Under the pieces are notes generated by a model, which was not told where the DNA came from, did no database searches, and saw only the letters and a program-made list of their open reading frames with translations. DNA of 12,990 nucleotides from positions 1 through 12,990 of the forward strand of contig JAFXIM010000016.1 in the NCBI GenBank assembly GCA_017533165.1. Direction: 5' to 3'. Both the position numbers and the translations under genes were made by a program. Below, piece after piece: positions 12,319-12,990 of the stretch. Each line of letters begins with the position of its first letter. Positions within the stretch are counted from its first letter, which is position 1. The stretch is from Eggerthellaceae bacterium. GTDB lineage: Bacteria; Actinomycetota; Coriobacteriia; Coriobacteriales; Eggerthellaceae.

Positions 12319-12990
12319 CTAAGCCTTGTCTATATGCTCACGCGGGTCCATGAGCACGTTGGGCATGACGCGCACCTCGTTCCAACCCATCTGCTTGAGG
12401 GCGTCCCACGTGCGCCACGGGGGGCAGATGTCATCATGCTGGGCGCAATAGTTGAGCGCCTCGACCAAGGTGATGTTATGGCGAAGATCAGCCATGGTGT
12501 CCACGTCGGGAATAGGCGGAAGATAGAGCGCTGGCAAACCAAGCCCATCCGCCTTGTGAATGTAAGCAGGCAGCACGGTAAGGCCCTCTTGGTTGTAGAA
12601 CACGCCCGAATGATCGAAGTCGGTTTCACGCGTCCAACCAATAACGGAGACGCCCATTTCCTGATCGGGTGCCAGTACGATGCCGCCGCCAGGGACGCCG
12701 TCGAGGCGATGCAGCGCATCAAAGCCCGCGAAGATATCCGCCTTGGTGAGCGCCGGCATATCAGCACCCATGGAAAGGATGCAGTCTGCACCACGATCCC
12801 AAGCCTGCTCGAAGGAGTGATTGTAGTGCTCGTCAAAGCTCGCGCCCTCGTCAACAATAACCTCGAAGGGGCGAGGCCACTCCCCCGCATCGGAAAACAA
12901 TTTGCGCATGACTTCGGCATTCGGCGCGGGTGTCGTCGAAATGATAAGCTCGTAGGTATCGCGAACCTGTTCGCCTGTAACGGGGTCAAC
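12319..12990 (-). CDS. DUF2064 / TIGR04282-type glycosyltransferase-like protein (5' end outside window)
   Basis: The reading frame is open to the right edge, so the visible 223 residues are the C-terminal part; the ATG at 12909 is an internal methionine. GADCILSMGADMPALTKADI matches the family's GT-A-like nucleotide-sugar-binding loop with its Asp and Pro, and LPPIPDVDTMADLRHN matches its conserved end. IVLAPDQEMGVSVIGWTRE corresponds to the usual strand with an acidic residue before a GG or similar turn. The family is annotated as rSAM/selenodomain-associated transferase 1, and its real substrate is not established. No membrane segment is seen. It is convergent with the methyltransferase and ends in its own terminator. 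Confidence 0.8.
   Translation of the reverse strand, partial: VDPVTGEQVRDTYELIISTTPAPNAEVMRKLFSDAGEWPRPFEVIVDEGASFDEHYNHSFEQAWDRGADCILSMGADMPALTKADIFAGFDALHRLDGVPGGGIVLAPDQEMGVSVIGWTRETDFDHSGVFYNQEGLTVLPAYIHKADGLGLPALYLPPIPDVDTMADLRHNITLVEALNYCAQHDDICPPWRTWDALKQMGWNEVRVMPNVLMDPREHIDKA

Noticed and set aside
12330..12989. Alternative long minus-strand frame at the right edge
   Set aside because: It is Arg/Ser/Pro-rich in the wrong frame; the other frame shows the DUF2064 motifs GADMPALT and PDVDTMADL.

Overview
The window looks like chromosomal DNA of a Coriobacteriia/Eggerthellales-type actinobacterium (gut-associated Slackia, Adlercreutzia and Eggerthella relatives). The main reason is a 102-residue actinobacterial integration host factor (mihF) with the typical ending RRIQGLGSNQMKALKEAL. 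Supporting signs are a moderately high GC content, Ala/Gly-rich low-complexity tails on several proteins, and SD-type ribosome sites mixed with one probable leaderless start. The genus assignment is inference. Nothing indicates a phage, insertion sequence, CRISPR array or defence island: this is core and metabolic DNA.

Layout. (1) 63-3252, minus: a glutamate-dependent acid resistance pair, the glutamate/GABA antiporter gadC followed by glutamate decarboxylase gadB. The gadC leader has a strong hairpin directly against its ribosome site. (2) 3455-4351, plus: an EamA/DMT exporter-like protein divergent from gadC, apparently leaderless. (3) 4409-5266, minus: a DegV-family fatty-acid-binding protein with a palindrome and a leader hairpin upstream. 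(4) 8647-5494, minus: a complete polar amino acid ABC importer, in the order lipoprotein binding protein, permease, ATPase. It ends in a 12-bp-stem terminator and has a large hairpin between the first two genes. The permease carries a signal peptide, an extra extracytoplasmic domain of about 150 residues and a Lys/Ala-rich tail. (5) 10661-8815, minus: mazG followed by a small alarmone synthetase of RelQ type. (6) 10989-12232, plus: mihF, a strong terminator, and a SPOUT/TrmH-family RNA methyltransferase whose ribosome site lies immediately behind that terminator. (7) 12319 to the right edge, minus: a DUF2064-type glycosyltransferase-like protein, cut at its 5' end by the window.

Functional reading. 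GadC exchanges external glutamate for internal GABA and GadB consumes a proton per decarboxylation, so this pair would give acid tolerance and GABA release. The ABC system imports a polar amino acid, possibly glutamate or glutamine, though nothing in the sequence fixes the ligand. MazG and the alarmone synthetase sit together, echoing the relA-mazEF-mazG neighbourhood of enterobacteria, and both act on nucleotide pools and stringent signalling.

I found no convincing undescribed multi-gene system. The points most worth a second look are the permease architecture, several intergenic inverted or direct repeats at plausible promoters, a TTAGGGT-type motif recurring in intergenic regions, and the terminator-gated methyltransferase gene.
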